From Leucosporidium creatinivorum (Eukaryota; Basidiomycota; Microbotryomycetes; Leucosporidiales; Leucosporidiaceae): 64,000 nt of DNA. Below, in pieces: positions 11,715 to 23,073 of this stretch. Made by a program: the position numbers and the translations under genes. The DNA lies in assembly GCA_001600635.1 (NCBI GenBank), contig BCKL01000016.1:486449-550448 (forward strand), in the 5' to 3' direction. How positions within the stretch are numbered: the stretch's first letter is position 1; each line of letters begins with the position of its first letter. A model generated the notes under the pieces. That model was not told the DNA's origin. It ran no database searches and saw only the letters and a program-made list of their open reading frames with translations.

Positions 11715-12634
11715 CTCGGCGCTCGCTCACTCGCTCTCTCGCTCTCGCTCGGCTCTCAGGTCGTTCGCAGGGAGGGCAGACGACGACGACGGTTAGGGTT
11801 AAGGGGGTGCATTATATACTTGAGGTACTTTGAGATCGGTTATTAGCAGTCAGGGAGAGAGAGAGAGCGAGGGAGAGTAGCGCAAAACCGTTGGGAAGGA
11901 GTGCAGAGGGGGAAGGGGGAGGAGAAGAATGGCGAAGATCTAGTGAAATGGGATGGATGATGGGGAAGGGGGAACTCGTACAAAGGGGGCTACGAGTGGT
12001 AAAAAAAAGCGCACACCCATTTACTGGGGGCGGGAGGAAGCGCGAGCGAGAGTAGCTCCGGCTCCTTGAGCCTGGTGGGAGCTGAAACGCGCGAGCTCGT
12101 TCTGGGAGATGGAGACGTGCTTGCCACCGAGTCCGACCGAGCGCTGAGCCCTCTTGATGAAGGAGACACCTGTTTAGAGAGAAGACGAGGCGAGGAGGGG
12201 AAGGGAACGCGAAGGTCAGCGCTCGGCGCCGAAGTAGCGAGACAATGAAGCGGTGAAGACGTACGGTTGGAGTAGAGCGACTCGTGGCGGGACTGAGTGC
12301 GCGACATGGGGACGCCATCCTGGTGCTTGATGGCCTCGGGGACCCTCTTGCCCCTGCGTGCATTGTAGGTCTTGATGAGGGCGCGCATGGCGAACTTGAT
12401 GAGGTCGAGGGGGAAGAACCAGACGATGTTCCAGATCCAGGTGATTCCGATGTATCCTCCCGAGATGCCCTCCTGTTGAAGAGTAAAGAAGGAGAAGGTC
12501 AGCTCGAGCTCGAGAGCTGTCGAGAATCGAAGTCTCTAACGTACAACCGAGGTGAAGCCCCAGTCTCCGAAAGCGGCGATGATCGACGAGATGAGCTGGG
12601 CGAGGCAGAAGGCGGCGAAGAGGGCGACCGAGGG
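11715..12634 (-). repeat. Right arm of the PMA1 inverted repeat
   Basis: Holds the native last exons of PMA1, its stop codon at 12021-12023 and about 300 bp of 3' flank. It pairs with 9249-10168 in inverted orientation. Confidence 0.95.
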
Positions 12635-15600
12635 GCGCTCGAGGAAGAACCATCCGTGGGAACGGGTGATGAAGATGAGAGCCTGCGAGATCTGAGCGAC
12701 CTGGAGGTAGATGATCATGTGGAGCTTCTTGTCGTTGGCCTCGACGATGTTGTCAACGCCGAACTTGTCCGAGCAGAAGGTGGTCTGGACGATCATGAGG
12801 TAGAAGGCGATGGTTCCGAGGGCGAGGTAGAGTCCGTAGGCGATGGCGTAGGCGAAGATCTCTCCAAGGTCCCAGGCGTCGGGGGTGCTCGAGGGAAGGA
12901 CACGGTCTGTGCGAGAGTAAAAAGGAGCGGAAGAAGTCAGCTTTGGGTCCTCAAATCCTCGCCGAGCAGGAGAGAAGGCGAAACTCACCGACGGAGAGGG
13001 TCATGATGGTACCGTCGTTGAGGAGCGCGATGATTAGAACCATGAAGGGAGGGAAGTCGAACTGGAAGGCGAAGGCCATGACGGCGAATCCAACGACGAT
13101 ACGGATGGTGACTGGAGAGAGCGAAAAAGCGACGAAGGTCAGCGACTCGCTCGCCGAAGTACACCGTCATGAAGAAGAGAAGACTCACCGGCGCAGGCGT
13201 AGATCGAGTAGTTGCGCATGCGCTGGAAGATGACACGGGACTGGCGGATGGCGTGGACGATGGTCGAAAGTCCGGGCTCGGTGAGAACGATATCGGCGGC
13301 ACCACGGGCAGCGTCGGTGGCTCCCTCGACGGCGATTCCGACGTTGGCACGCGAAAGGGCGGGGGCATCGTTGGCTCCGTCTCCGGTCATGGCGACGAGG
13401 TGACCGAGGGCCTGGAGGCGCTTGACGATCTCGTACTTGTGCTCGGGGAAGACACCGGCGAATCCATCGGCGTCCATGATCATCTCGTCGAGAGTGCCGT
13501 GCTTGCCGTCGGTGGGGAATCCTCCGGCCTGCATAACCTTAGCGGGGTACATGTGGTCTCCGAGACCGAGACGACGTCCGGTCTCCTTGGCAATGGCGAG
13601 CTGGTCACCGGTAACCATCTTGACGCGAACACCGAGAGCCTGAGCGTCGTCGATGGTCTGCTTGGTGTCGTCACGGGGAGGGTCGAAGATGGCGAGGAGT
13701 CCGATGAGCTCGAATCCGTCTCCGGGCTGGTCGACCTGTCCGGAGGGAACGTTCTCGTAGGCGACGGCGAGGGCACGGAGTCCACGGGAGGCGAACTCCT
13801 CGACGTCCTTCTCGAGCTGGTCCTCGACCTCGGCGGTCTTGTTGCGCGAGCAGAGGTCGATGATGATACCCTGAGAAAGCGCGAAAAAGAAGCGAAGTCA
13901 GCGACCGCTCGTTCGTCTTGTCTCTTTCGCTAGATAAAGCTACTCACGGTCATTCCCTTGGTAACACGGAGCATCTTGCCGGTGGCGTCGACGGTGTAGG
14001 TGATCTCGGTACGCTTGTCGGTAGGGTTAAAGGCCTTGAAGTCGAGGAGCTTGATTCCAGCGCGGGCGTCCGAGATCTTGGGGATGGCACCGGTGACACA
14101 CCTGTAGGCGAGGACGAGCGCGAGGCGTTAGCAGCGAATCGAGGGGAGCGAGGGAAAGCTGCTCGGAAACTCACGTGTCGATGGCGTCCATGTTCTCGGT
14201 ACGGGAGGCGTAGGCGGCGTAGAGGATGACCTGCTCGGGGGTGAGCTCGGAGTAGGTCTTGAGGGTCGACATGTCGATGGTGAGCTTGTTGGTGGTGAGC
14301 TGTGGGAGCGACAAAGGAGCAAGTTAGCGAGCTGCGCTATCAGGTGCTCGGCGTCAAGCTGCGAGGCGACTCGATAAAAAGCGCTCGCGAGGTGCGGGAG
14401 GAACTCACGGTTCCAGTCTTGTCCGAGCAGAGGATGGTGACTCCAGCGAGCTCCTCAATGGCGGTGATACGAGTAACGATGGCCTTGTACTTGGCGAGCT
14501 GCTGGGCTCCGACGGCGAGAGTGACCGAGAGAACGGTAGGCATGGCGATGGGAATACCTCCGATCAAAAGGACGAGGATGTTGTCGAGTCCACGGCGGTA
14601 CGAGTACTTGAAGCGAGGGTAGAGAATGACGATCTCCAAGACGATGAAGATACCGATGGAGACGAGGCAGAAGAGTCCGATCTGGGCGAGAATTTTCTGT
14701 AGGAGAGTAGCGGTAGAGCGTAGGTCAGCGAGGTGCTCGGTCGAGCTCTCGGCGCCGAGCGAAGAGACGACGAACCTGGAGGTGACCAGTCGAGTCGTCG
14801 TCGGCTCCGACGAGGGAGGCGGCACGTCCGAAGAAGGTGTTGGCTCCGGTGGCGATGACAACACCCTCGGCCTCTCCCTGCTTGCAGATGGAGGACGAGA
14901 AGCACTGGTCTCCGACCTTCTTGCCCTGGGGAAGGGACTCTCCGGTGAGTCCGGCCTGGTCGATGGAAACGGTGATGGCGTCGAAGAGACGGCAATCTCC
15001 GGGAACGATATCTCCAATCTTGAAAGCGATGACATCTCCGGGAACGAGGTCGGCGGAGTCGATCTCACCCCAGACACCGTCGCGGCGGCACTTGGCCTTG
15101 GGAGCGAGCGACTCCATGAGGGCCTTGACGGCGTTTCCGGCGGAGCGCTCCTCGTAGAATCCGATACCCGAGTTGATGAAGAGGAGGAGGACGATTCCGA
15201 CGAAGTCTTGCCAATCTGGGGGCTTGCCCTCTCCGTTGGAAAGGGCGATAGCGACGAGAGCGGCTCCCTCCATGACCCACGAGAGGGGGTTCCACATGAA
15301 GCTGTAGGGGGGGTGCAAAATTCCGAGGTCAGCGCTGCTGTAGTACATTATCGGCAGAATCCCCTCGGGACGAATTCGGATGACGCAAATACGCGCCCCT
15401 CCTACCCCGCGAGAAAAATGTTGGAGGACCGAGGCGCAGGCTGAGAGCTGGCGACTTACGAGAGGAACTGGAGGAAAGCAGAGGTCTCGGTGTGCTCGAG
15501 CTTGTTGGGTCCGAAGATCTCCATACGGCGAGCGGCCTCGGCGCCAGTGAGTCCCTCCTCCTTGCACCTGGAGACGAGGGGAGGCGGGTCCGAGGGAGGG

Positions 15601-16155
15601 GGGCGGGCGCGAACGACGATTGCAAGCGAGTGAGACGACGGGAAGGGGGAAGAGTGGTGATGTAGGGCAACAAAGTCAGCTTTTGCATGTCTGTAACGCT
15701 GCAGCGAGTTGCTCCCATGTATCCCCCTCGAGACCGAAAAGTCTCAAGGCCCAATCAGCGCCGGATGCGATCGTCGAGCCGATCTCGGCGAGTACGAGCT
15801 GTAGCGGTACAGTGAAAGGCGGACGCACTGGAGAAGAGTCCACACATCGTCAAGGGAAACCTGCTCGAGGTCGACCTTGTCTTTATCGTAGAGATCCTCG
15901 GCCTTGAGCTCGATGAGGCTCATATCGACTTTGGCGTGCTGTAGCGGCGTGGGTCAGTACGGTAGCATCCTCCTACAGCTCTGCCAGCCTTACAGCCGTT
16001 TCATGCTCCGTTTCGAAGCCTTTATCGAAATTGCGGGCCTTCTTCTCGGCGACGGCGGGCTCGGATCCTCCAGCAGCGCCAGCGACGGGGGCGTCGTTGG
16101 TGATGGGGTTGGTCATCTCCGTGTTCTTCTCGTGGTCGACGATGGGTGCCGACAT
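12021..16155 (-). CDS. PMA1: Plasma-membrane H+-ATPase (P3A-type P-type ATPase)
   Basis: About ten exons encode a complete pump of roughly 1000 residues, starting [14 protein letters not shown]. Landmarks in order: [17 protein letters not shown] (M1), [12 protein letters not shown] (actuator), [15 protein letters not shown] (M3), [18 protein letters not shown] with the phosphorylated Asp, [40 protein letters not shown] (hinge), and helices to a tail ending ARASSRPQ. Such pumps use ATP to export protons and drive secondary uptake. Codon use is strongly biased to C-ending codons, as expected for high expression. Introns carry CTGAC/GTCAGC branch signals. The last exons are duplicated in inverted orientation at 9249. 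The upstream 2.6-kb gene-free region may hold an extended promoter. Confidence 0.97.
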
Positions 16156-18730
16156 GTTGTTGTAGGTGTTGAGACGACTCGAAAGCCGGTGTCGAAAGTT
16201 GGGGAGAGGCGGGAAACGGGGGTGGTCGACCTTGGGCTTTGCGAGCCTGGGGCGAAGGGGAGGGAGGGGGAAAGGTGCGCTAACGCGACTTTGCTGGGAC
16301 GGAAAGGAAGAGAAGGGAGGGGCCGAACGAAGAGGGGGGACGGAGGGGGGGAAAGTTGGCGACGAGGGAAAGAGGAAAGAGGCGCTCGCCTCGGATAGGC
16401 AGGCGAGCGTTCGGCTCATTTGAGCTCGGGCCACTTATTTTTCTCGTTCACCGAACGCTCCTCGCCTCGCTCGTCTCAGCTCCTCTGCAACAATGACCAG
16501 CCGAGCTTTTCCTGCACTGCATTAAAATGTCAGATTGCCAAACTCGGACCTCCTCGCCGAGGTCCTACTTCACTACATCAGCTCCCCTCCTCGCTTGCTG
16601 GCAATCAGCCCATCTTCGAAGCTGCGCTCTAACACTCGCGCTCACACCACCACAACACGATGTGCCGCGTTTCGGCCGTCGCGCGGGGGGGCAGGCTGCT
16701 TTTGGACTTGCTTTTTTTCTCTGCCTGCCTTGTTTGCTAATGACGTGCTGTAATCAGGCAATTGACCCATACTTATCGCTCGGTCTTCGCTCCCAAGTCG
16801 GGCGACACGCACACCGAGCACTCCGCCGAGGTCAGCCGTCTCCGAAACCGACTCTCCTCGCCAAGTCAGCCGCGACCGAGCTTCGGTGTACTGAGCTACA
16901 GAAGGCCGTCCGAACGTCATGTACGCCACTATTACCTATAGCTTCTCTGGACTTTGCTCGTCTAGCGCTTTACCCAGCCTTTTCCCTTCGCTCCCTGCCA
17001 GCGCCGAACTCCTCTCCTCCACAGCCAGGCAGCTCGCTCCATATCGATTTTTCGGGCCCCGACTCCCCCAGCGAGCGAGCTGAATGGAGGAGCATCAGAC
17101 GCGTCGTCTGTAGCAGAGCAGGGTCCTGTTCGTCCTCGAGCTAGAGCCCCCTCTCAGCCCCAACCAGGAGTCCGAATCTGGTCCCCTCTCGGCGCTGGCT
17201 CGGCGCTATCAAAGTCTTCACCTGCAGCTTCTCTGCCACCAGCCCACGCTTTCGTTATCTCTCCCGCCTCCAGCTGCAAAAAATCTTCGGGGCCTCGTCC
17301 CGAGCGCCAGCTTCCAGCCCAGCCCCGCCGAACCCTCGTTCCTCATCCCGTCCCAGCAAAGACACGTTTCTGTAGCTCGATTCCCGCTTCGCTGGGCTCA
17401 ACAAGTGCAATCCAGATCAGCTGGCCAAGCTCTCGGCGAGTCGTGTACAATTCTTCCCTCGTTGCTCAGCTGTTCAAGAGCAGCAGCCCCCGTCGGCGAG
17501 TTTCGTCCTCCGAGCGGGCGATCGTACATGGCGATTTCCTCAGGCAAAAGCGTGCGCCGACGCGGAAGTTGTGGCCTGCTGCCTTCGGCTCATGCTGGAA
17601 GAGCTTGGATCCGCATCAGGTGCGGAGGCGGCAAAATGGGGAGAACATCGACAGCGAGCTGGGCTGGGGCCGTCAAATCAGCTCGGCCGAGGGCGTTTTG
17701 CCTGCCTCTGAGGCTTCTTCAGAAGAGTTGGGGAAAGCATTTTGCTCGGTGGATCGCAAGCCCGATGACCGAAGTCAGCCGTCGCCGAGAAAGCTTTGGG
17801 TGCCGAGCAGCGCCGAGCAGCAAGAGCTGCGCCGGCGGCCAATTTTAGCTCTCCTCTCTCTGCATCTCTCGTGTTCACTGAGCAGTCTTCTTCTCACAAA
17901 CGGCACTTGTCCACGCCCCTCCGAAGCAACCGCCGAAACGCTCGCTCCCTCAGCCAAGGCCTCTTGCAGCACATCAGGCGACCACCTCAAGTAAATCCGC
18001 CGGCGCAAAACATTGTCCTTTACCGCAACAGGTCATGCTCGGCGAGGATCATCGACGAGAAGAATCACAAAAATGGGAGACGGCGCCGCCTGACCCGCCC
18101 ACTCACTTTCGCGCGCTCGAGAGCCCAGGACGACTTGGCGTTGCTCCCAAGCGGGAAGGGGAGGATGTTAATAAGATCGTACAAATCATCCGACGGAACC
18201 CCAACGAACTCTCATCATCCTAGCTCGTGCTCGGCGTTCGTAAGTGGCTGGGTTCGTCTTCGGACGAGAGCGCCGAGCGAGACTAATGTGAGCGTCCGAA
18301 AAGACGACGACGGCCAGCGCACAGCCGCCTAGTCTTACTCTTGATACGCTCGAACTGCGAGACGCTGTACTGTAGTTGACCCGCGTCTAGCAGCGTATCT
18401 GCTCTTGCTCGGCCAACCGCGGCTCTCTCAATTCAGCTCACCTCGCTCAACTACACGGTGTCAGGGGTCACACGATTCGATTATATATGATTCAGAAGGG
18501 GGGTTTGCTAAAGCTGGGGAAGTGGGGGGCGAGTCTACAGATGAAGGCAAGAGGGAGGGGGGAAGATTCGAAAAGGAGGGGAGGAATGGGTATCGACACC
18601 TCGGCGAAGGGGGGAGATGGAGAAAGGGTGTTACATGGCTCGAGAGCTCGAACCGAGGGTGTAGTCCTAAGTAGGGGTAACGGGGGGAGGGGAGAACGAG
18701 TGGTGGGCGATGAAGTGAGGGTGGAGGCGA
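16156..18730. other. 2.6-kb gene-free region upstream of PMA1
   Basis: Lies between the PMA1 start and the 3' end of CHS7. The longest frame (16527-17144, plus strand) lacks any motif and shows low-complexity Ser/Arg/Leu composition. C-rich and pyrimidine-rich tracts are frequent. I see no gene; it most likely contains the promoter and 5' UTR of PMA1. Confidence 0.5.
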
Positions 18731-20373
18731 TTAGTATGGGCTCTGACTCGGTCCGTCGAGGTAGCCTCCCTTTAAGAGTAAGGCGACAAGGTCAGCAAAC
18801 CGGCTTTGAGGCGAAAGAGAAGGGGAAGAAGGGAGACCCGAGAAGATCAACTCACATCCCAGCTGAGGAAGAGAAGCGAGAGAAGGCGAACGGTTAGCGC
18901 TGCTCGTAACTCAGGTACACTCGCAAGCTCACCTATCCTCGGTGATGCTCCTCCAGGCGACGTAGATGAGCGCGACGCTACCCGTCTCGAGGAGGGTGGC
19001 GATGAAGGACGAGTCGACCTTTGCGCTCGTGCCGGTGCAGATCTTGTGGCCGAGACCAAAGTAGGCGGCTTGCGAGAGGATGAAGAGGACTGCTGCTCCC
19101 GAGAAGAGGGCTGTTGAGATACGAGAGGTGTGAGCGAGCGATTCGACGGAAGCGAGCGAAAGGAGGAACGAACCAAGAGGCTTCTTCTCCTTGAGCACAC
19201 GGACGACGACGCCCAGCTGGACCACAAAGTAGAAGGCGGCAGCGACGGCTGGCCAGATGATGGTGAGCACGAAGAGCCAGATGGAGTGGAGGTTCTGAGG
19301 CGGGTCGGATTGGAAGTAGTTGGTGATGGTGAAGCCAGTGTCGGCGCCGATGTAGCCGGATCCGATGGTGAGGATCGCGCCGAAGATGACCATGGGCTGG
19401 GGGCGTAAACCAGGTTAGCGAGAGTCGATAGAAGGGGAGCGGGAAGCGCACGATGGAGGAAGCGAGGGTGCCGTCTTCAACGACCTGGAGCGAGAGGAAA
19501 GCGACCCATGCGAGGACCCAGAAGCTGTAGAGGCATCGAGATCAGTATCTGCTGCACCCCACAAGCTCCTGAACCACTCACAGTCCGACAACGAGCCCCA
19601 AGTGAACCGCCGAGACCCTGTCGACGTCCGAACTGGTCAGCTCTCGCCTTCCCCCAAACGGACACACTCAAGCTCACCAAGTAATAGCGGTGCTTCCCGC
19701 CCTCAACAATCCTCCCGTATCTGCCAACTGCGCGCCTTGCACCAAAGCATACATCGCAAAGAACACGCGCATCTCCACCCTTCCGACCGCCGCAGCCCTC
19801 CTTCCCGCCGCCAACGCCAATCCCACACCAACAAACACGCTCAATCCACACACGACAATGTTGGCAATGTTGCCTAGGGATCCTGCTTGACCGCCCGCGG
19901 CGCCCATGCGAGGGATGTAGCAGGAGGGGTTGACGCCGACGCCGAAGTTGGCTAGGGTCGAGGCGAAGGAGGGGGAGGATTCGGTGGGGAGGCCGAGGAG
20001 TTGGGTTGCAGGCGCAGCGATGCTCTTGGGGTCTGTTGTGGTGTAGCGAGCGAAGGAGGTCAGCGAAAAGCGTGGTGAGAAGCGCGTGACTTTGAAGCTC
20101 CGAGATGAGCGATGGGAAAAGGACGTACGGACGAGCAGCTGACGGAAGAAGAGGTTACAGATGGGTAGTGATGGGACATCCCTGCAGGCCTGTAGTGGAG
20201 GAGCAAGCAAGGGAGTAAGTTGCGGTTCGAAAGTACGTCAGTTGCTGGGTGCGATCGAGCGGAGGCGAGTCGTACTCTGCTCCTCAGCAGCTGTAGCGCA
20301 ATGCAGGGTGGTCTGCGATGATGTAGAAATCTGTACTAACCCAGTCGAAATTGCCGAAGCTGAAGAGAACCAT
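18731..20373 (-). CDS. CHS7: Chitin synthase export chaperone
   Basis: The start at 20373 gives MVLFSFGNFDW, spliced to ACRDVPSLPICNLFF, the Chs7-type N-terminus. Several hydrophobic helices follow (for example GNIANIVVCGLSVFVGVGLA, LGLVVGLFWVLAWVAFLSLQ, SIWLFVLTIIWPAVAAAFYF). The end carries KVDSSFIATLLETGSVALIY then WRSITEDSWD and GGYLDGPSQSPY. Chs7 is an ER membrane protein needed for export of chitin synthase 3 and similar enzymes. The ITEDSWD signature is only complete if a 7-nt exon (18856-18862) is included between two short introns. Family length and helix pattern agree with a whole gene. Confidence 0.88.
18856..18862 (-). other. 7-nt microexon of CHS7
   Basis: The seven bases CTGGGAT lie between an acceptor (CCTCAG) and a donor (GTGAGTTG). 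With them the frame runs ITED-SWD-GGYLDG to a stop at 18731, matching the conserved Chs7 C-terminal SITED.WD motif. Skipping the exon shifts the frame. Confidence 0.75.
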
Positions 20374-21018
20374 TTTGAGAAGGAAGAAGCGCGAGAGACG
20401 GAGAAGAGGGCTCCTGCGTTTCAAACAATCCGCCTGATCAGCTCTGGTCGCTGTGAGAGAACGCTGTAGCGATTGCTCACCTATTAGCCTAGTGCTGCTG
20501 GTAACGCTGAGACGAGTCGGCCGTACGTTGGACTCCAGAGGGGAAGGATGGCGCGCTGAGGGAGTCGAGTGTTTGTTGAGGGTGTAGCGCTTGAGGAAGA
20601 CCGTGAGGGAGCAGGGAGAAGCGTGGGAGCGAGTGTCTGTAGGTGAGTCGAAACAACGGAGAAGCGGCGAGCGCAGAGAGAGACGAGAAGCGAGCAACGG
20701 GTCGACAGCAGGAAGCAGAGCAGGAGGGGCGGGCGACGGCGAAGGGGCCAGACTCCAAGTGTCTCAATTCAAAGGTTGACTGAGGTACTCCAGTACAGAC
20801 GCGGCTGCTCTATATACTCCCAGCTACCGCCACAGCTCGGCACTGTACCTGCAGGCTGTCAGCTTGCCTTGAGCAGCTTCGACCAGTCTCCCAAGATCGG
20901 CGATGGTCTTCTCGAGCGAGAAGTCTTCAAATGGGATGGTACAGAGAGCTCAAAGTCGTACAGCAATCACATCAACAGCTAGAGAGTCTATCCATCATAC
21001 CACCTCCTCCTCGGCGGC
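20374..21018. promoter_or_regulatory. CHS7 upstream region
   Basis: 645 bp between the CHS7 start and the stop of the next minus-strand gene. It presumably contains the CHS7 promoter. No coding potential is supported. Confidence 0.5.
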
Positions 21019-22849
21019 TCACTTGCCCCATCCAAACCACCACTTCTTCTCGGCGGCGGTCTGCTCCTTCCCCTCCTCAACCTGCTCCTTCTCTCCAACC
21101 ACAGCCTCCTCGACAGCTTTATCCACCTCTCCCCCCTCTTTGCCCTTCTTCTCGGCATAGTCGCCCTCGCCGTACTCTGGGAGACTCTTGCTCGCCGACT
21201 CAGCTTCGGCGATGGTAGGGACGATGCGGGCGTCGCGGAGGAAGGAGGATTCGGAGGGCGTGGGAGGGAGCTCGGTGGCGGGGATGGGCTGCATTGTCGA
21301 GATGGAGTGCGTTGGAGGGGACGAGAGGAGGCGAGAGAGTGGGAAGGGTAGAAGGAGAGAGGCGAGGAGGGAGTGGGTCAGCGGGACAGAGAACAGAAGG
21401 AGCAGGCAAACACACCTGAACCTCAACGTCGATGACCTTCCGGACGATGAAGGGGTAGAAGACGAGGTATTGATGCTTGCCACGCTCCTCGAGTTCAGGT
21501 CTGCGAGCGCCGAGAGTCAGCGAGGAGCGAGTCGACAAGAGAAGGCGGTGACTCACCCTCCGACGATCTGCAGCACGGGGTTCTCCTTCGTCTTCCAATG
21601 CGACTGCTTGACACAGAGCTTCTCGAACGCCTCCTTGAGCGCCTTATCGACCTTGCTCTTGCCCGTCTCGCACTTGAGCGCCTTCTCCAACTCGTGCCCC
21701 GTGATATCCACCTCCGTAATCTTCTTCCCACTCTTCCCAGTCCCTCCCTCAGCTTTCTCCTCATGCTCCGCTCCTCCGAGCGCACCAGCAACAGCCGCCC
21801 CTGCCGTCGCCTTCGTAAAGTACCTCACCACATGCCCCGTAATCTTCTCTCCATTCTCCCCAACATTCTTCCTCGCAGCATCCACCAACTTGCCCTTCAT
21901 CTTCTTCCCGCCCGGCATGTTGGCAGCCTTAGCAGCCAGTCCTATCGCCGAAGCAGCGCTACTTGCGGTCGATGTCCCAGCGGAAGTGACGGCTCCTACG
22001 GCGGCTGATCCGAAACCTGTGAGGGAGGCGAGGGCCGTTCCGCCGGCGGCCATGGCGACGAAGGGGATCGCGAGGAGGGAGGTCGCGGCGACTGTTGGGC
22101 CTGCCACGGCGAGGATGGGCCAGGTCACGGACCAGGGGGTGTACGCGGTGGAGGGGGAGGTCCAGGGACGGATTTGGAGGGAGTACCACATCCCAGCTGT
22201 GAGGTTTGGGAAGTTCGGCGAGCGAGTAAGGTCAGCTCGGTGCTCGGCGATAGCAGCAAGGTAGTCCTCCGCTGACTGAAGGAACAGAGTACTCACGAAC
22301 ACGACGTTCAAACACCCCGTTTGGCAGCACTACATCGTAATGCAGCGGACCGACCTATTTCGACGATCACGCGTCATTCCAACGAGAGCGGATCAGCTAA
22401 CTTCTCTGTCGGCCTACAGCTCCGCGAAAACTCACCTGATTGAGCGAGATGTTGAGCGCCACATTCGAAGCATTGGTCACGCTCCAAGCATTCGCAAACA
22501 CATCCCCACTAGCCTCGCTCAGCCTGCCCGTCGCTCTCGCTCTAAGTTGATCGACCTTCTTGCTCCCGCTCCTCTGTAGCTCGCCTAGTTGGTCCTTGCC
22601 GCTAGCACTAAGAGTGGCGACCTTATCCGAGAGGGTCGAGACGTGCTCTGCTGCTACGGAGGAGGTGGGGAGACGGGAGGCGATAGAGACGGGGAGAGCC
22701 GCCACGGCTTTGTCGTATTGCGCGGTCCATTGGGGTGTAGGAGTGGAAGGGGAAGAGTCCGTGAAAGGTGTAGCACTTGTTTCAGCTGCTGCTGCTGCCT
22801 CGTTGGCGGTGGGAGCCGGCGTAGTCGAGGTTGAAGGCTGAGCAGACAT
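21019..22849 (-). CDS. Unrecognised protein with Ala/Gly-rich hydrophobic core
   Basis: Several exons, about 450-500 residues. I do not recognise the family. The N-terminal 110 residues are Ser/Thr/Pro/Ala-rich (starting MSAQPSTSTTPAPT), then come NASNVALNISLNQV, PLHYDVVLPNGVFERR and AGMWYSLQIRPWTSPS. A long Ala/Gly-rich segment (LLAIPFVAMAAGGTALASLT and following) could be one or two membrane helices or an amphipathic lipid-binding stretch. A Lys/Glu-rich region with KALKEAFEKLCVKQSHWKTK follows, then YLVFYPFIVRKVIDVEVQ and an acidic tail ending WWFGWGK. Splice sites join all parts in one frame. The pattern of aromatic and charged motifs suggests a conserved fungal protein. Function unknown. 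Confidence 0.7.
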
Positions 22850-23073
22850 TGTGGCGTGAAGACAACGAGCGAGGGCTTCGCAGCGATCTCAAGTCGAGGG
22901 ATCGTCGGAGGCTCGCAGGTCGTTCGCGAAGCTGATGTGTGCTCTGAAGCATATTTGGATTGCTTGCCTACAAAACTGAACCGGCTCCTGCAGGCCTTTG
23001 TACGTCCCTCCTCATCGCCGAACCTCGCGCGCCAACTCCCTCGCCCATTCTCCTTCTAACCCGTCACCCGTTA

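Noticed and set aside
11790-11802. GGTTAGGGTTAAG, telomere-like repeat
   Set aside because: Only two units, in the 3' flank of PMA1 (mirrored near 10085); no longer array or subtelomeric context.
12284-15444. Several long plus-strand frames antisense to PMA1
   Set aside because: They mirror the strongly biased codons of the pump and are rich in Gly/Glu/Asp/Val/Ser without motifs.
16527-17144. 205-codon frame upstream of PMA1
   Set aside because: Low complexity, no recognisable domain, no supporting splice pattern.
18405-18897. Plus-strand frames over the 3' end of CHS7
   Set aside because: Gly/Arg/Glu-rich and antisense to validated CHS7 exons.
21188-22264. 358-codon plus-strand frame
   Set aside because: Antisense to the spliced minus-strand gene whose exons join in frame with proper splice sites.
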